A stretch of DNA of 31,644 bases. It comes from JAYRSJ01 sp041920215. GTDB lineage: Bacteria > Pseudomonadota > Gammaproteobacteria > Burkholderiales > Burkholderiaceae_C. Made by a program: the position numbers and the translations under genes. Positions 21,049-29,814 of this stretch are shown here, piece after piece; position 1 is the first letter of the stretch, and each line of letters starts with the position of its first letter. The stretch covers positions 1 through 31,644 of the forward strand of contig JAYRSJ010000034.1 of the NCBI GenBank assembly GCA_041920215.1, written 5' to 3'. The notes beneath the pieces were generated by a model, which did no database searches, was not told the DNA's origin, and saw only the letters and a list, made by a program, of their open reading frames with translations.

Positions 21049-21896
21049 GCCGCGGCCCTCGTGCCTTTGCTCGCCAGGCCGAAATCCTCCGGCACCGGCA
21101 AGGCCGGCTGGTGGAAATGCACCGGACCATCCGCCTCGGCGCGCACGAACTGTCGCACCAGCGGATCCTCGCTGTGCCGCAACTCGTCCGGCGTGCCCTG
21201 CGCCACCACCCGGCCATTGGCGATCATCGCCACTTGATCGGCGATCGCGAAGGTTTCATGTAAATCATGCGAGACGATCACACTGGTCAGCCCCAGCGCA
21301 TCGTTGAGGTCCCGGATCAACCTTGCCGCCACCCCCAGTGAGATCGGGTCCAGGCCCGCGAAGGGCTCGTCATACAGCACCAGGTCGGGGTCCAGCGCAA
21401 TCGCACGCGCCAGGGCCACGCGCCGGGCCATGCCGCCGGACACCTCGGAAGGCATCAGATCGCGCGCGCCCCGCAGGCCGACCGCATTGAGCTTCATCAG
21501 CACCAGGTCGCGGATCATGGCCTCGGGCAGGTCGGTGTGCTCGCGCAGCGGGAAGGCCACATTCTCGAAAACCGACAGATCGGTGAACAGCGCGCCGAAC
21601 TGAAACAACATGCCCATGCGGCGACGCACCGCATACAGACCGGCCATGTCCAGCCCCGCCAGATCCCGGCCGTCGAACAGCACCTGGCCGCTGGCCGGGC
21701 GTAACTGGCGGCCCAGCAGACGCAGCACCGTGGTCTTGCCGCCGCCCGAAGTACCGATCAGCGCCAGCACCTTGCCGCGCGGCAGGCTCAGATTGACGTC
21801 CTCCAGCACCAGGCGGTCGCCATAGCCGCAGCTGACCTTGCGCAGCTCTACCAAAGGTGCCGTATCTGGCGCCGATACCGACAGTTGAGGGGCCAT
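21045..21896 (-). CDS. mlaF: MlaF, ABC-transporter ATPase
   Basis: This 283-residue ATPase has the Walker A motif GTSGGGKTT near 49-57, a Q-loop in MLFQFGALF, the signature SEVSGGMARRVALARA, Walker B LVLYDEPFAGLD, and the switch His in IVSHD. It drives lipid movement through MlaE. The C-terminal extension after the ABC core matches MlaF proteins, which use it for dimer and MlaB contacts. It is the first gene of the six-gene operon. The upstream ribosome-binding site is weak. Confidence 0.95.
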   Translation of the reverse strand: MAPQLSVSAPDTAPLVELRKVSCGYGDRLVLEDVNLSLPRGKVLALIGTSGGGKTTVLRLLGRQLRPASGQVLFDGRDLAGLDMAGLYAVRRRMGMLFQFGALFTDLSVFENVAFPLREHTDLPEAMIRDLVLMKLNAVGLRGARDLMPSEVSGGMARRVALARAIALDPDLVLYDEPFAGLDPISLGVAARLIRDLNDALGLTSVIVSHDLHETFAIADQVAMIANGRVVAQGTPDELRHSEDPLVRQFVRAEADGPVHFHQPALPVPEDFGLASKGTRAAA

Positions 21897-22162
21897 GGAC
21901 TCGCGTAGGGCGGGCCGGGGCCCGTTGTGACAAGGTGCGCATCATAGGGGAAAGTACGAGTTGCCGCCTTTGGCCTGCCTGAGCCCGACTGACGTCACGC
22001 AGCCTTACCGAGGCAACGTCCGCTTACATGCAGACCCCGCCGCGGCCGTGCGAAATATCACAAATCAGGGCAGCCATTCGACCAGCGCAAGGAGGCCGGC
22101 GATGAGCGGCACACCGCTTGGCCGGCCCGGTTTTCACAATAGCGGCAACGTTGGAGACCTCC
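21897..22162. other. Divergent intergenic region between mlaF and pilE
   Basis: These 266 bp separate two divergent operons and should hold both promoters. I see no convincing -35/-10 pair or operator, and no gene. GGAG at 22152-22155 is the pilE ribosome-binding site. Confidence 0.4.
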
Positions 22163-22612
22163 ATGCAAGAGCAGCAAATGACCCAAGCCCCCGCCAAGCA
22201 CCACCAGACCGGCTTCACGCTGGTCGAACTGATGATCGTCGTCGCCATCGTCGGCATCTTGGCTGCGGTGGCCCTGCCGGCCTACACCGACTACGTGACG
22301 CGCGGGCGGCTGCCTGACGCCACCTCGGGTTTGGCGGCCAAGCAGGTGCAGATGGAGCAGTTCTTCCAAGACAACCGCACCTACATCGACGCGCCGGCCT
22401 GCAACAGCGACACGACCCGCAGCCCCAATTTCGATTTCTCCTGCTCGGCGGTCACCGCCACCACTTTCACGCTGCAGGCGGTTGGCAAGGGCGCCGCGGC
22501 CGGCTTCACCTTCACCGTTGACCACGCCAACAGCAAGGCCACGCCCACCGTTCCCACCGGCTGGACCACCTCGGCCACCTGCTGGATCAGCAAGAAGGGC
22601 GGCATATGTTGA
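22163..22612 (+). CDS. pilE: PilE-like type IV minor pilin
   Basis: This 149-residue prepilin has a leader ending QTG before the mature FTLVELMIVVAIVGILAAVALP helix, so PilD would cut after G17 and E22 is the conserved Glu5. It continues with YTDYVTRGRLPDA, the usual PilE start of the globular domain. Four cysteines are present in the globular part: C near 76, C near 90 and two in the C-terminal CWISKKGGIC loop, giving a disulfide-bounded D region. It opens the minor-pilin operon and overlaps fimT by 7 bp. The start at 22163 has GGAG 7 nt upstream. It may be a minor pilin like P. aeruginosa PilE and not the major PilA. Confidence 0.9.
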   Translation: MQEQQMTQAPAKHHQTGFTLVELMIVVAIVGILAAVALPAYTDYVTRGRLPDATSGLAAKQVQMEQFFQDNRTYIDAPACNSDTTRSPNFDFSCSAVTATTFTLQAVGKGAAAGFTFTVDHANSKATPTVPTGWTTSATCWISKKGGIC

Positions 22613-23223
22613 GTCGCCGTCGAACCAGCCAGCACGGTATCAGCCTCGTCGAGGCCATGGTCACCCTGACCATTGCCGGCTTGCTCCTGGCCCTGGCGGC
22701 GCCCGCGTTCAGCAACTGGCTGCAGAGCGTGCGCATACGTTCGACCGCGGAGTCAATGCTTGCCGGCTTGCATTACGCCAAGTCGGAGGCGGCAGCGCGT
22801 AATGTGCAGGTACGCTTCCAGCTCACCACCTCGGTGTTGGCCGGCTGCGAGCTGAGTGCCACCGGCACCAGCTGGGTGGTTGACCTGGTCGATGCCGCCA
22901 ATGATTCGGTGGCTGGTCAGTGCAATCTGGCGCCCAACGACCTTGCTGCACCCAGCATTCTGCAGAAGCGCAGCGCCGACGAGGGCGTTGGCAGAACACG
23001 TATCAACGCCAGCGGCAACACCACGGCGGTGGTCTTCAATGGCCTGGGCCGTCTGGTGCCAGCGCCAGCGGCAGCCATCGTCATCGATGTCACAGGAGCG
23101 AATACCGACGACTGCCTGACCAACGGTGGTGAGCTGGCCTGTCTGCAAGTACAGATTTCGCCCGCCGGCCAGTTGCGCATGTGCAATCCGAAGTTCGCGG
23201 CAGGCGACCCTCAGGCCTGCTGA
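22606..23223 (+). CDS. fimT: FimT/FimU-like minor pilin (GspH domain)
   Basis: This 205-residue prepilin is cleaved after G11 (SQHG before ISLVEAMVTLTIAGLLLALA), with Glu5 present. The GspH/FimT domain follows, with the segment RSTAESMLAGLHYAKSEAAA near 45-65. In P. aeruginosa FimU, PilV, PilW, PilX and PilE form a tip complex that primes pilus assembly together with PilY1; FimT of some species binds DNA for uptake (family knowledge). The start lies inside the end of pilE, so the two are coupled. Assigning FimT versus FimU needs a tree. Confidence 0.85.
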   Translation: MLSRRRTSQHGISLVEAMVTLTIAGLLLALAAPAFSNWLQSVRIRSTAESMLAGLHYAKSEAAARNVQVRFQLTTSVLAGCELSATGTSWVVDLVDAANDSVAGQCNLAPNDLAAPSILQKRSADEGVGRTRINASGNTTAVVFNGLGRLVPAPAAAIVIDVTGANTDDCLTNGGELACLQVQISPAGQLRMCNPKFAAGDPQAC

Positions 23224-23239
23224 CCGCATAGAGGCACTC

Positions 23240-23743
23240 ATGCAAAGTCCACACCGCCCCTCCACCAAGCCGCGCCAGCTGCGGGGCTTCATGCTGCTGG
23301 AAGTGCTGATCGCGCTGCTGATCTTTGCCCTCGGTGTGCTGGGCCTGGTCGGCCTGCAGGCCAATGCGGTCAAACAGTCCGGCGAGGCCAAGTTCCGCGC
23401 CGACGCCACCTTGCTGGCCAATGAGCTGATCGGTCAGATGTGGGTCAGCGACCGCAGCTTCGCCACCCTCAGCGCGCAGTTCGGCAGCGCCGCCGAGGGA
23501 CCGGCTTACGAGGCCTGGGTCGCGCGCGTCAACGCCAATCTGCCGAACGCTGCCAGCCATGCGCCCACCGTTGTCGTCGAGCAGATCGACCCCTTGCCGG
23601 CGCTGGTGGGCGGTGTGCCGGGCGCACCACCTGCTGGAATAACACCCAGCAGCCGGGTCACGATCACGCTGCGCTGGAAGGCGCCGGCCGATCCGGCGGC
23701 CGATCCGCCGCGCAATCTGGTGCTGGTCACCGAAATCAAATGA
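23240..23743 (+). CDS. pilV: PilV-like minor pilin
   Basis: This 167-residue prepilin is cleaved after G16 (QLRG before FMLLEVLIALLIFALGVLGL), with Glu5 present. The following LQANAVKQSGEAKFRADATL is typical of PilV, a tip-complex minor pilin. Its start has GAGG 5 nt upstream, and its stop overlaps the pilW ATG (ATGA). The C-terminal end is strand-like and proline-rich (WKAPADPAADPPRN). Confidence 0.9.
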   Translation: MQSPHRPSTKPRQLRGFMLLEVLIALLIFALGVLGLVGLQANAVKQSGEAKFRADATLLANELIGQMWVSDRSFATLSAQFGSAAEGPAYEAWVARVNANLPNAASHAPTVVVEQIDPLPALVGGVPGAPPAGITPSSRVTITLRWKAPADPAADPPRNLVLVTEIK

Positions 23744-24801
23744 ACAACAAGTTGCCTCAGGAGATGCGCGTGCACGCCCAAGCAAGCAAGCGGGATCCGC
23801 AACAAGGCTTCAGCCTGGTGGAGCTGATGGTGGGCATCGTTGTCGCGATGGCCGCCGTCGTCGTCGTGATGCAGGTGTTCCAGATTTCGGAAGGCTCGCG
23901 CCGGACCACGACCGGAGGTGACGATGCACAAACTACCGGCGCCATCGCGCTGACGCAGCTGCAACGCGATCTGCGGCAAGCCGGGCAGGGCCTCAGCAAT
24001 ATGAACCTGATGGCTTGCAACCTGCAACTTAGCGCTGCCAACACGTTCAACAACCTGGCTGCACTGACCATCAACCACCCCGATATACCTGCCGGGGACG
24101 ACGACACGGATACGCTGCTGATCGCCTACGGCAGCGGCAACGGCTCACCGGAAGGCGATCGCATCAACACCCAGCCCGGCGGCAATGTGTACGCCATGTC
24201 CGTCGCGCAGGCTTTCGCGCTGAATGACTGGGTGATCGCCAGCCCCTCCCCGCGCCCGGTGCCCTGCGCCCTGAACCTGGACCAGGTCGCGGCGGATCCT
24301 GCACCTCCGAACCTGACGGTCAGTGCCGGATTTGCCGGCGTGGCCAATGGCGCGCTCTACAACCTCGGGCAGGCACCGGTATTCATTGCCTATGCTGTGC
24401 GCGGCGGTCAGCTGACCGCGTGCAACTTCCGTGTGCAGGACTGCAGCTCCGCCGATGCGGCCAACTGGACACCGATCGCCGATGGTGTGGTCAGCCTGCG
24501 CGCCCAGTATGGACGCGACTCATCCGTGCCCATGGTGGACGGCGTGGTCGACACCTATGACCAGGCCACGCCCAACACCGCGTGCGGATGGGCGGCGGTG
24601 ATGGCGGTGCGGCTGGTGGTGGTGGCCCGCAGCGGACAGCTGGAAAAGGCCGATGTCGATGCCCCCGCGCCGACCTGGGTCGGCGCAGCGGCAGCCCCCA
24701 TCGTGCTCAGAGGCAACTGGGCACGTTACCGCTACAAGACCTTCGAAACCACGGTGCCGCTGCGCAACGTCGCCTGGCAAGGAGTACCCGCAGGATGCTA
24801 G
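23740..24801 (+). CDS. pilW: PilW-like minor pilin
   Basis: This 353-residue prepilin has a 23-residue leader (QQG before FSLVELMVGIVVAMAAVVVV) with Glu5, then a long PilW-type globular domain. Recognisable parts are LTQLQRDLRQAGQGLS near 71-86 and the C-terminal RYKTFETTVPLRN. The length is much greater than for other pilins, as usual for PilW. The start at 23740 overlaps the pilV stop; an ATG at 23764 with adjacent GGAG is a less likely alternative. The end overlaps the pilX start. Confidence 0.9.
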   Translation: MNNKLPQEMRVHAQASKRDPQQGFSLVELMVGIVVAMAAVVVVMQVFQISEGSRRTTTGGDDAQTTGAIALTQLQRDLRQAGQGLSNMNLMACNLQLSAANTFNNLAALTINHPDIPAGDDDTDTLLIAYGSGNGSPEGDRINTQPGGNVYAMSVAQAFALNDWVIASPSPRPVPCALNLDQVAADPAPPNLTVSAGFAGVANGALYNLGQAPVFIAYAVRGGQLTACNFRVQDCSSADAANWTPIADGVVSLRAQYGRDSSVPMVDGVVDTYDQATPNTACGWAAVMAVRLVVVARSGQLEKADVDAPAPTWVGAAAAPIVLRGNWARYRYKTFETTVPLRNVAWQGVPAGC

Positions 24802-25442
24802 CCGCTCATCACCCCGTTCGGAACCGCCAGCGAGGTCTGGTTCTGCTTCTATCACTGATCGTGCTGGCTGCGATGTCGTTGGCCGCCATCGGCCTGATGC
24901 GCTCGGTGCTGACCAGCAACCGGGTGGCCGCCAACCTGGCATTCCAACAGTCCGCCACTCAATCGGCTGATGTGGGCGTCGAGCGTGCGGTGGCCTGGCT
25001 GGAGCAAAAGTCCCGTGAGCTGGAAGCCGTACCCGGCCCACCGGCCACGACGAAGCCAGCCAACAAGCTCTTCCAGCACATCTCGATCGGCGGGGCGGAG
25101 ACCATTGCCTATCGGGCAATCCGCGAGGACCCCGGCCCCGGCCAGACCTGGGAGAATTTTTGGCAGCAACGTGTCGCGGCGAACCAGATCAACACACTGC
25201 CCGCGGATGCCGCCGGCAACACGGTCGGTTTCCTCATCCAGCGCCTGTGCGTTGCGGCGGGCGATCCGCTGGCGGGTGCCAGTTGCGAGGCCGCCCCCAC
25301 GCTCAGCAGCTCCAGCCAGACCAGCAGCAAGAGCAGTGGCATCAAGCTGCAAGTGCCCGGGCAGACTTATTACCGCATCACGGTGCGGGTCCAGGGGCCG
25401 CGCAATGCGGTCAGCTTCATCCAATCCGTCGTCGCGCTCTGA
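24795..25442 (+). CDS. pilX: PilX-like minor pilin
   Basis: This 215-residue protein starts with a leader ending QRG before LVLLLSLIVLAAMSLAAIGL, then MRSVLTSNRVAANLAFQQSA, which is characteristic of the PilX N-terminal domain. As usual for PilX, the conserved Glu5 is missing. The C-terminal half contains a Ser-rich stretch (TLSSSSQTSSKSS) before the final YYRITVRVQG strand. It overlaps pilW by 7 bp and precedes pilY1 by 38 bp. It is part of the pilus-tip priming complex. Confidence 0.87.
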   Translation: MLAAHHPVRNRQRGLVLLLSLIVLAAMSLAAIGLMRSVLTSNRVAANLAFQQSATQSADVGVERAVAWLEQKSRELEAVPGPPATTKPANKLFQHISIGGAETIAYRAIREDPGPGQTWENFWQQRVAANQINTLPADAAGNTVGFLIQRLCVAAGDPLAGASCEAAPTLSSSSQTSSKSSGIKLQVPGQTYYRITVRVQGPRNAVSFIQSVVAL

Positions 25443-25480
25443 CGCGACACCCACATTCTCAGACCTTGAGTGAGGTCCGT

Positions 25481-28400
25481 ATGCAGTCCATCCTCCGTTC
25501 ATTGATTGCCACAGGCCGGCATCTGGCACTTGCGTCAGCGGTTCTCTGGCTGCCGGTCGCCACGGTCCAGGCGGCCAGCACCGACATCGCCAGCGCACCG
25601 CTGCTGGTCTCGACGCCGAATGCGGTCAAGGCCAATCTGCTGTTCATCCTCGATGACTCGGGCTCGATGGACTTCGATTTCATGCCCGATCACACGGCCG
25701 GCGACTTCTGCCGAACCACCGGCGCAGCTCTCGAGACCGGCATCTACTACAGCGGCCGCTTTACCGGGCGCTGCTGCGTCGGCGGCAGCACATCCAGCGC
25801 CTGCTGGTCGGGTGCGGCCCCCTTCGGCACCAAGCGCGGGCACCCGCCCTTCCTGGCCAGCGACTTCAACAGCATGGCCTACAACCCCGCGGTGCGCTAC
25901 CTGCCGCCGGTCGACTCTGCAGGCATCGAGCTCAAGAGCATGACCTCGGCCAACACCACGGCCTGGGCCTCGGTGCCCATCGACGCCTACAAGATCCAGA
26001 ACAGCAACAGCATCAACCTGCTGACCCAGTATCCCGACACAGCCTGGTGCACCGATAACACCTACACCGACTGCCTGCGCAACGGCAACTATGTGCTGCC
26101 GGGCACGGTCGATGGCAAGGCCTACACCACATACCGGGCCACGACCGCCAGCGGCAAGGAACTGGTCGCCATCGGCAACCCGGACAAGGCCACGACGGAG
26201 GAGCGTGACCTGGGTCCGCACTACTACCGCATCGTCAGCAACGAGTACTGCACGGCTGACAATCTGCGCGATTGCCGCATCGGTGCCTCGGCCAGCCATC
26301 CGGTGCCAGCCACCGTGCGCTGGTGCAATAGCGATGCGAACGCGCGCGCCATCACTCCGCCGGTCGCCTCCTGCCAGGCCGTGCGCACCGGCACCTTCGC
26401 CTATGCGCGCTACCCAACCAAGTACTTCACCGAGGGCACGCCAGACACGCCTGCCACGCCCGCCACGCCGGCGCAAACACCAACCTTTGCCGTAGGTACC
26501 AACGGGTGCACCAACACCCGCAAGGTGGCCGTAGGTCCCTTGATGGTCAACGGTGTCGACCTGTTTGACGGTGCCGTGACCAGCTTGGAGCGCTATGGCA
26601 GCAATCTTGCCGCGGAGATACGCAACCTGATCAACGCCAAGACCGGCACCACCGGTTTCTCGGCAACGGGCACCAACCAGAACATCGTGATCCGCGCGCC
26701 GGTCTCTGCCGGCAATCTGACAGCCACGGCGACGCTGTCACGCGCCGCCGGCTCCAATGCGGCCTGCACCTTTACCCCGACGACAACGCCGGCTTTCGCC
26801 GGCTACAAGCCCGGCACCCCAGCGGTCGACGGCAAGGACGCCGACTGGGCCGGCAGCTTCGACCGGGTGGATATCGTGCCCAGCCGCACCCAGTACCCGC
26901 GCGCCGCCACCCGCACCGACTGCGCCGATCAGGCGTTCTGCAGCTACGACGAAGAGATGACCAACTTCGCCAACTGGTGGGCCTACTACCACAGCCGCAT
27001 GCAGTCGATGAAGTCGGCCTCCAGCCGCGCCTTCGCCGCGGTCACCGAGAACCGTCGCCTCGGCTATCTGAGCATCAACAACGCCACCGGCAGCGACTTC
27101 CTCAATCTCGACGTCTTCGAAGACACCCACAAGAGCAACTGGTTCAGCAAGCTCTTCAAGGCCAAGCCCAGCGGATCCACGCCGCTGCGCACCGCACTGG
27201 CACGCGCAGGCCGGCTGTTCGGCGGGCAACTCAACGACGTCTCGGTCAATGGCAGCACGGCCAAGGACCCGATGCAGTATTCCTGCCAGAAGAACTTCAC
27301 CATCCTGTCGACCGACGGCTACTGGAACGAGACCAGCAATCCGGTCCGGTTGGACGGTACGACGGCCATCGGCGAGCAGGATGGCACGCTGGCACGCCCG
27401 ATGCTGGATGGCAACAAGATCGCCAATGCGCTGTCCGACACCGCGGCCTACTACTACAACACCGATCTTCGCAACGGTGAAGACAGCTTCGCTGTGTGCA
27501 CCAGCGGCAGCAGCGGCGAGGATGTCTGCGGCGACAGCAACAATCCCAACGTCCCGGCGGAGCGTCAGGTGATGCGCACCTTCACCCTGGGTCTGGGTGC
27601 CTCAGGCTATATGCAGTTCCGCTCCAACTACCTGGCCGACACCAGTGGTGACTTCTATGCGGTCAAGGAAGGCCTGGTTCCCAATGCGGCCACCGGCGTC
27701 TGCAGCTGGCAAGCCTCGGGCACCTGCACCTGGCCGTCTCCGGTCAACAACACGCTGACGACGATCGACGATCTGTGGCATGCCGCAGTCAACGGCGGCG
27801 GCACCTACTTCAGTGCTGGCAAGCCGGACGAGTTGTTCACCGGTCTGGCGACCGCCCTGGCTGCGATCGATGTGCAGACCAAGGCGGCGGCCGCTGCCAC
27901 CACCAGCAACCCCAATGTGTCGGCGGGCGACAACCAGGTCTTCGTTTCGAATTTCAGCTCCGGCGAATGGACCGGCGACCTGATCAGTCAGCGTATCAAT
28001 ACCGAAACCGGTGTCGTCGACGCGACCAAGAGTGACTGGTCGGCGCGGGATCTTCTCGACGGCAACACGGCGCGCAAGATCTACCTGTTCTCCAGCACCG
28101 AACCCAGCAAGCTCAAGCCCTTCACCTGGGCCAGCCTTAGCGCCACCGAGCAGGGCTATTTCAGCAAGACCCACATCACGACAGCGGGGCGCGAGCTGAG
28201 TCAGTTCTGTGGCTTCGGCGTCTACTGCCTCAGCGCAGCGGATCAGGACAAGGCCGCCGGAGAGAAGCTGGTCAGCTATCTGGCCGGCGAACGCATCGAC
28301 GAGGGCCCGCTGGCCGAGCCGGACAAATACTTCCGCCAGCGCAAGCACCTGCTGGGCGACATCGTCAACTCCGAGGCTGTCTTCGTCAGCGGCGCCAGCT

Positions 28401-29794
28401 TCAGCTACACCGACGCGGGCTATGCAGCGCACAAAGCTGCGGTGTCAGGCCGCACCGGCATGGTCTATGTGGCAGCGAACGACGGCATGCTGCATGCCTT
28501 CAATGCCAGCACCGGCGCTGAGGTCTGGGCCTTCATACCCTCGGCCACCCTGCCCAATCTCTACCGCTTGGCCGACAAGGAGTACGCGACCAAGCACCAG
28601 TACTTCGTTGATGCCACGCCCACGGTGCAGGACGTCTATATCGGTGGCCAGTGGCGCACCCTGCTGGTCGGTGGCCTCGGTGCCGGTGGCCGCAGCTACT
28701 ATGCGCTGGACGTGACCGACCCGGCCGCACCCAAGGCTCTGTGGGAGTTCACCGATGTCAACCTCGGCCTGACCTTCGGCAAGCCCGAGATCGGCAAGCT
28801 TTCGGATGGCACCTGGGCCGTGTTCTTCGGTTCCGGCTACAACAATGTCTCGCCCGGGGACGGCGTCGGGCGGCTCTATGTGGTCAACGCCAATGATGGC
28901 AGTCTGATACGCGCCATCAGCACCGGCGCCGGCTCGGGCGGCACGCCCAGCGGCCTGACCCATATCCGGGGCTGGGTGGATGACGGCGATTCCGACAACA
29001 CCGTCAAGCGCGTCTACGCGGGCGACAACCTGGGCAATGTCTGGCGGTTTGACGTCAACAACAATGTCGGCGCAGCCGGCCATGACGCCCAGTTGCTGGC
29101 GACGCTGAAAGCACCCGATGGTGCGACCGCACAACCCGTGACCTCCCGCCCCGAACTCGGTCAGGTCGGTACGCATGCCATGGTCTATGTCGGCACCGGC
29201 CGCTACCTGGGCATGAGCGATCTGACCGACACGACGACGCAGTCCATCTACGCCATCAAGGACCGCCTGACGGACGAGAACTTCGGTGACCCGCGCCTGG
29301 CGGCCAACAGCTTTGTCAAGCAGACCCTGAGCCTGGGCAACTGTCCGCCCAACACCGATGTCTGTACCGCCGGTGCGACCGTCCGAACCAATGCCAATCC
29401 TCAGCCGGTCAACCTGGCAAGCGACGGCGGTTGGTACGTGGATCTGCCGATCTCCAGCGAGCGGGTCAATACCGATCCGCAGCTGGCGCTCGGCACCCTG
29501 GTGGTCAACTCCAATGTGATCGAGTCGGGCAATGTCTGCAAGGTGGGCGGCTCCAGCTGGGCCAACTTCCTCGACTACGCGACCGGCGCGCCGGTCTCGA
29601 CCGCCAACGGCGTGACAGGCGTGCCGCTGGGCAATGCCATCGCCACCCGGCCGGCCCTGGTGAAGCTGCCCAATAACAAGGTGATCAGCATCAGCCGCCT
29701 GTCGGACAACACCACGGTGTCGACGCCGACACCGATCTCGACCACGGTGACACCGACACGCCGGCTGTCCTGGCGCGATCTGGTGCAGAACTGA
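25481..29794 (+). CDS. pilY1: PilY1-like pilus tip adhesin / assembly protein
   Basis: This 1437-residue secreted protein has a signal peptide (cleavage near 31), an N-terminal von Willebrand A-like part with the MIDAS start ILDDSGSMDF (D58, S60, S62) and, about 500 residues later, GSTPLRTALARAGRLFGG and ILSTDGYWN that fit later VWA strands. The C-terminal third is the PilY1 beta-propeller: VYVAANDGMLHAFNASTGAE, LDVTDPAAPKALWEFTD, VNANDGSLIRA and RVYAGDNLGNVWRFDV. A TPATPA-type linker lies at residues 320-334. Before RVYAGD, the acidic loop D1168-D1170-D1172 ends in K1176 where a calcium-binding Asp is usual. It is exported with the minor pilins, sits at the pilus tip, and promotes adhesion and extension (family knowledge). 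GAGGT lies 4 nt before the ATG. Confidence 0.93.
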   Translation: MQSILRSLIATGRHLALASAVLWLPVATVQAASTDIASAPLLVSTPNAVKANLLFILDDSGSMDFDFMPDHTAGDFCRTTGAALETGIYYSGRFTGRCCVGGSTSSACWSGAAPFGTKRGHPPFLASDFNSMAYNPAVRYLPPVDSAGIELKSMTSANTTAWASVPIDAYKIQNSNSINLLTQYPDTAWCTDNTYTDCLRNGNYVLPGTVDGKAYTTYRATTASGKELVAIGNPDKATTEERDLGPHYYRIVSNEYCTADNLRDCRIGASASHPVPATVRWCNSDANARAITPPVASCQAVRTGTFAYARYPTKYFTEGTPDTPATPATPAQTPTFAVGTNGCTNTRKVAVGPLMVNGVDLFDGAVTSLERYGSNLAAEIRNLINAKTGTTGFSATGTNQNIVIRAPVSAGNLTATATLSRAAGSNAACTFTPTTTPAFAGYKPGTPAVDGKDADWAGSFDRVDIVPSRTQYPRAATRTDCADQAFCSYDEEMTNFANWWAYYHSRMQSMKSASSRAFAAVTENRRLGYLSINNATGSDFLNLDVFEDTHKSNWFSKLFKAKPSGSTPLRTALARAGRLFGGQLNDVSVNGSTAKDPMQYSCQKNFTILSTDGYWNETSNPVRLDGTTAIGEQDGTLARPMLDGNKIANALSDTAAYYYNTDLRNGEDSFAVCTSGSSGEDVCGDSNNPNVPAERQVMRTFTLGLGASGYMQFRSNYLADTSGDFYAVKEGLVPNAATGVCSWQASGTCTWPSPVNNTLTTIDDLWHAAVNGGGTYFSAGKPDELFTGLATALAAIDVQTKAAAAATTSNPNVSAGDNQVFVSNFSSGEWTGDLISQRINTETGVVDATKSDWSARDLLDGNTARKIYLFSSTEPSKLKPFTWASLSATEQGYFSKTHITTAGRELSQFCGFGVYCLSAADQDKAAGEKLVSYLAGERIDEGPLAEPDKYFRQRKHLLGDIVNSEAVFVSGASFSYTDAGYAAHKAAVSGRTGMVYVAANDGMLHAFNASTGAEVWAFIPSATLPNLYRLADKEYATKHQYFVDATPTVQDVYIGGQWRTLLVGGLGAGGRSYYALDVTDPAAPKALWEFTDVNLGLTFGKPEIGKLSDGTWAVFFGSGYNNVSPGDGVGRLYVVNANDGSLIRAISTGAGSGGTPSGLTHIRGWVDDGDSDNTVKRVYAGDNLGNVWRFDVNNNVGAAGHDAQLLATLKAPDGATAQPVTSRPELGQVGTHAMVYVGTGRYLGMSDLTDTTTQSIYAIKDRLTDENFGDPRLAANSFVKQTLSLGNCPPNTDVCTAGATVRTNANPQPVNLASDGGWYVDLPISSERVNTDPQLALGTLVVNSNVIESGNVCKVGGSSWANFLDYATGAPVSTANGVTGVPLGNAIATRPALVKLPNNKVISISRLSDNTTVSTPTPISTTVTPTRRLSWRDLVQN

Positions 29795-29814
29795 GCGAGC
29801 ATCCGTCTCCCGCC

